From assembly GCF_017114825.1 (NCBI RefSeq), contig NZ_JADEVO010000015.1, positions 58,759-122,758 of the forward strand: a stretch of DNA of 64,000 nucleotides, in the 5' to 3' direction. The DNA is from Pseudomonas gregormendelii. GTDB lineage: Bacteria > Pseudomonadota > Gammaproteobacteria > Pseudomonadales > Pseudomonadaceae. Below the pieces are notes generated by a model. That model was not told where the DNA came from, made no database searches, and saw only the letters and a program-made list of their open reading frames with translations. This document shows, piece by piece, positions 62,645-64,000 of the stretch. Each line of letters opens with the position of its first letter. Position 1 is the stretch's first letter. Both the position numbers and the translations under genes were made by a program.

Positions 62645-63340
62645 ATGGTTTCATTGTTTCGTCCCATTCGCCTTATGGTGCTGGATGACCATGCGCTTAT
62701 TCTGCAAGGCATCTCCGAGAATGTCAGGGAAGAGCGGGATATCACTGTGCTTGGGTATTTTACCCAGAGCCAGAAATTGATCGACGCATTGAGTCAACAG
62801 GAGGTGGATGTGGTCCTCATGGACTATTCCCTGAGTCCGGGCGAGGTGGACGGACTAAACCTGATTCGCGGCTTGCGGATCAAGTTTCCCAAGGTGAGCC
62901 TTCTGGTGATTTCCGCACTGCACGCCCCGGCTACGGTGGCCATGGCGATGCGCTGCGGTGCAAAGGGTTTCCTGGGCAAGGAAACGGCAAAGGAGCAGTT
63001 GCCGATAGCGATTCGTCGTGTCGCCAGCGGGCGTGATTACCTGCATCCCATGATGGAAAACGAACTGCGGGACAATCAGGTGTCAATCGTCAAGGAGAGC
63101 CAGGAAGATCTGGCGAACCCTTTGGGGTTGAACACGTTGATCACATCCAGCGAGCTTTCGGTTCGTGAGCGGGAAGTATTGCGTTGTTGCCTGGATGGCT
63201 TGTCGGTGACGCAAATCGCCCAGAAATTCACGCGCAGCGTCAAGACCATCAGCACCCAAAAGCATCCTGCCTATAGAAAGCTCGGGATTCGCAATGACAA
63301 CGAATTGTTCAAGGTGCGTTCGCAGTTTGAGGGTTGGTAG
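62645..63340 (+). CDS. LuxR-type response regulator (EvgA/BvgA-like)
   Basis: 231 residues from the ATG at 62645, with AAGGAA ten bases upstream; this start puts the receiver at the N-terminus (IRLMVLDDHALILQGI). The phospho-Asp is in VVLMDYSLSPGEVDG, the conserved Lys in KGFLGKETAK. The C-terminal LuxR domain reads LSVREREVLRCCLDGLSVTQIAQKFTRSVKTISTQK. It is the likely partner of the EvgS-type kinase, from which it is separated by the small secreted gene. Confidence 0.9.
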   Translation: MVSLFRPIRLMVLDDHALILQGISENVREERDITVLGYFTQSQKLIDALSQQEVDVVLMDYSLSPGEVDGLNLIRGLRIKFPKVSLLVISALHAPATVAMAMRCGAKGFLGKETAKEQLPIAIRRVASGRDYLHPMMENELRDNQVSIVKESQEDLANPLGLNTLITSSELSVREREVLRCCLDGLSVTQIAQKFTRSVKTISTQKHPAYRKLGIRNDNELFKVRSQFEGW

Positions 63341-63561
63341 TGCGGCGGCTCATTGTGTTACAGCGTGCCGGCCTGTCACTGCGGCCACCGCTTTTTACTG
63401 ACAGGTCTGAATGCACACGACGAAATGACGTACATAATGCGGGGGGTATGGGCACGGGCGAGAACGCGAAGGCGTCATTGATTAAGGGGCTACCTCATAG
63501 GCTTAGTATTTACTAAGTGGTGAATTGCCGATCGACGTATCGCGCGAAGCCGTTAAGGTGC

Positions 63562-63891
63562 ATGAAAATGAACAATGTGAGAGCGCTTCTGACTATAAGC
63601 GCCCTGTCATCACTTTCGCTGTGGATTGATTTTTTTCTCATTTTTTTAGTGCCTATTTATTTATGGCAGGCATCACCCTCTGAAATTGCGATTCTAGCCT
63701 TCTCCTTGGGTGCAGCTTCACTATTCGTGGGCCCCATAGCGGGCATTATTCTAGATCGTATACATATTAGAGTCAGCTTTCTTTCGGGAATGTCATTGCG
63801 GATTCTCACTACATTAGGATTTTTTCTCGCGCCTAGCTTCGAGTGGTTTGTAATAATGGCCGTGCTTAAAGGTGGCGGTTGCAGGAGCTGA
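63562..63891 (+). pseudogene. MFS transporter, N-terminal part only
   Basis: From ATG 63562 (or 63568) the protein MNNVRALLTISALSSLSLWIDFF has three or four membrane segments and the MFS loop-2-type pattern AGIILDRIHIR. It breaks at about codon 105, where IS-like DNA begins (GGCGGTTGCAGGAGC at 63874) and a stop follows at 63891. A whole MFS protein has about 400 residues, so this is interrupted. The rest should lie beyond the element, outside the window. Confidence 0.75.
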
Positions 63892-64000
63892 GTGCAACAC
63901 GGTTATTGAATCGAAGTGGGAGTATCGTGCCGCATCGCAATGGCCTTTTGCATCACCTCACTCATCACTTCGATCGGACATTTGAAATCGAAGCGTTTAC
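63872..64000 (-). mobile_element. IS30-family insertion sequence (partial, end of window)
   Basis: A transposase C-terminus reads off the minus strand from the window edge to the stop at 63903: KRFDFKCPIEVMSEVMQKAI then AMRHDTPTSIQ. The form (N-R-P-R-)KRFDFKCPxE is typical of IS30 transposases. The end of the element is near 63872-63878, where the MFS frame is lost; the other end is outside the window. Confidence 0.8.
63903..64000 (-). CDS. IS30-family transposase (C-terminal part, partial)
   Basis: Only the last 32 codons are in the window. The stop TAA is at 63905-63903. The residues KRFDFKCPIEV match the terminal region of IS30-family DDE transposases. The gene continues past base 64000. 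Confidence 0.75.
   Translation of the reverse strand, partial: KRFDFKCPIEVMSEVMQKAIAMRHDTPTSIQ

Overview
The window is chromosomal DNA of a fluorescent-type Pseudomonas. The evidence is the gene order of the riboflavin/thiamine/isoprenoid block (nrdR-ribD-ribC-ribBA-ribH-nusB-thiL-pgpA ... ribA ... dxs-ispA-xseB), which I recall as the order in P. aeruginosa, a complete magABCDEF alpha-2-macroglobulin operon, and dispersed palindromic repeats (GTAGGAGCTGCCG and GCCAGCAGGCTGGCTCCCAC types) typical of the genus. It divides into a conserved left half (1-30.6 kb) and an accessory right half (30.6-64 kb). Left half: a minus-strand zinc-type operon (DUF2796/ZrgA-like protein, ABC ATPase, ABC permease cut by the window edge) has a possible Zur-type dyad at its promoter. 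Next come a CnoX-like thioredoxin-TPR protein, a small methyltransferase and a YbaY-like lipoprotein. The plus-strand riboflavin run follows and ends in a BtuF-like binding protein. It faces a minus-strand run of btuB, dxs, ispA and xseB. A class II Fic protein has four copies of an 8-11 bp motif at its promoter. The mag operon runs from 20.4 to 30.6 kb; its leader contains a GGA-loop hairpin suitable for RsmA. Right half: the boundary carries broken toxin/nuclease genes (hipBA-like and YhcG-like remnants), palindromic repeats, and small secreted or lipoprotein genes. A CS1-type (alpha-class) chaperone-usher fimbrial cluster (34.7-42 kb) follows, with two pilins, an usher, a chaperone and two large tip-adhesin-like genes. 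The second adhesin is split by a 372-bp IS5-family fragment flanked by TTAA; removing it with one TTAA restores the frame exactly. A secreted M20 peptidase abuts, tail to tail, a full type II secretion operon (gspC-M, minus strand). Upstream of gspC lie a cytochrome b561 and a four-domain GbpA-like chitin/GlcNAc-binding lytic polysaccharide monooxygenase, a very likely T2SS substrate. From 55.3 to 63.3 kb there are two BvgAS/EvgAS/Roc-like phosphorelay pairs. The first kinase has a one-base frameshift between its ATPase and receiver domains. A secreted cupin lies between the pairs and a small secreted protein lies inside the second. The window ends in an MFS gene cut by an IS30-family element. 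Reading the right half as one unit, it looks like a surface-colonisation island: fimbriae for attachment, a T2SS exporting a chitin-active enzyme, and BvgAS-type sensors that may switch both. The joint regulation is inference. The best candidates for follow-up are the adhesin insertion, the mag leader hairpin together with the unusual MagE and MagC domain features, the Fic operator array, the b561/LPMO pairing, and the 81-bp duplicated promoter in front of the last response regulator.
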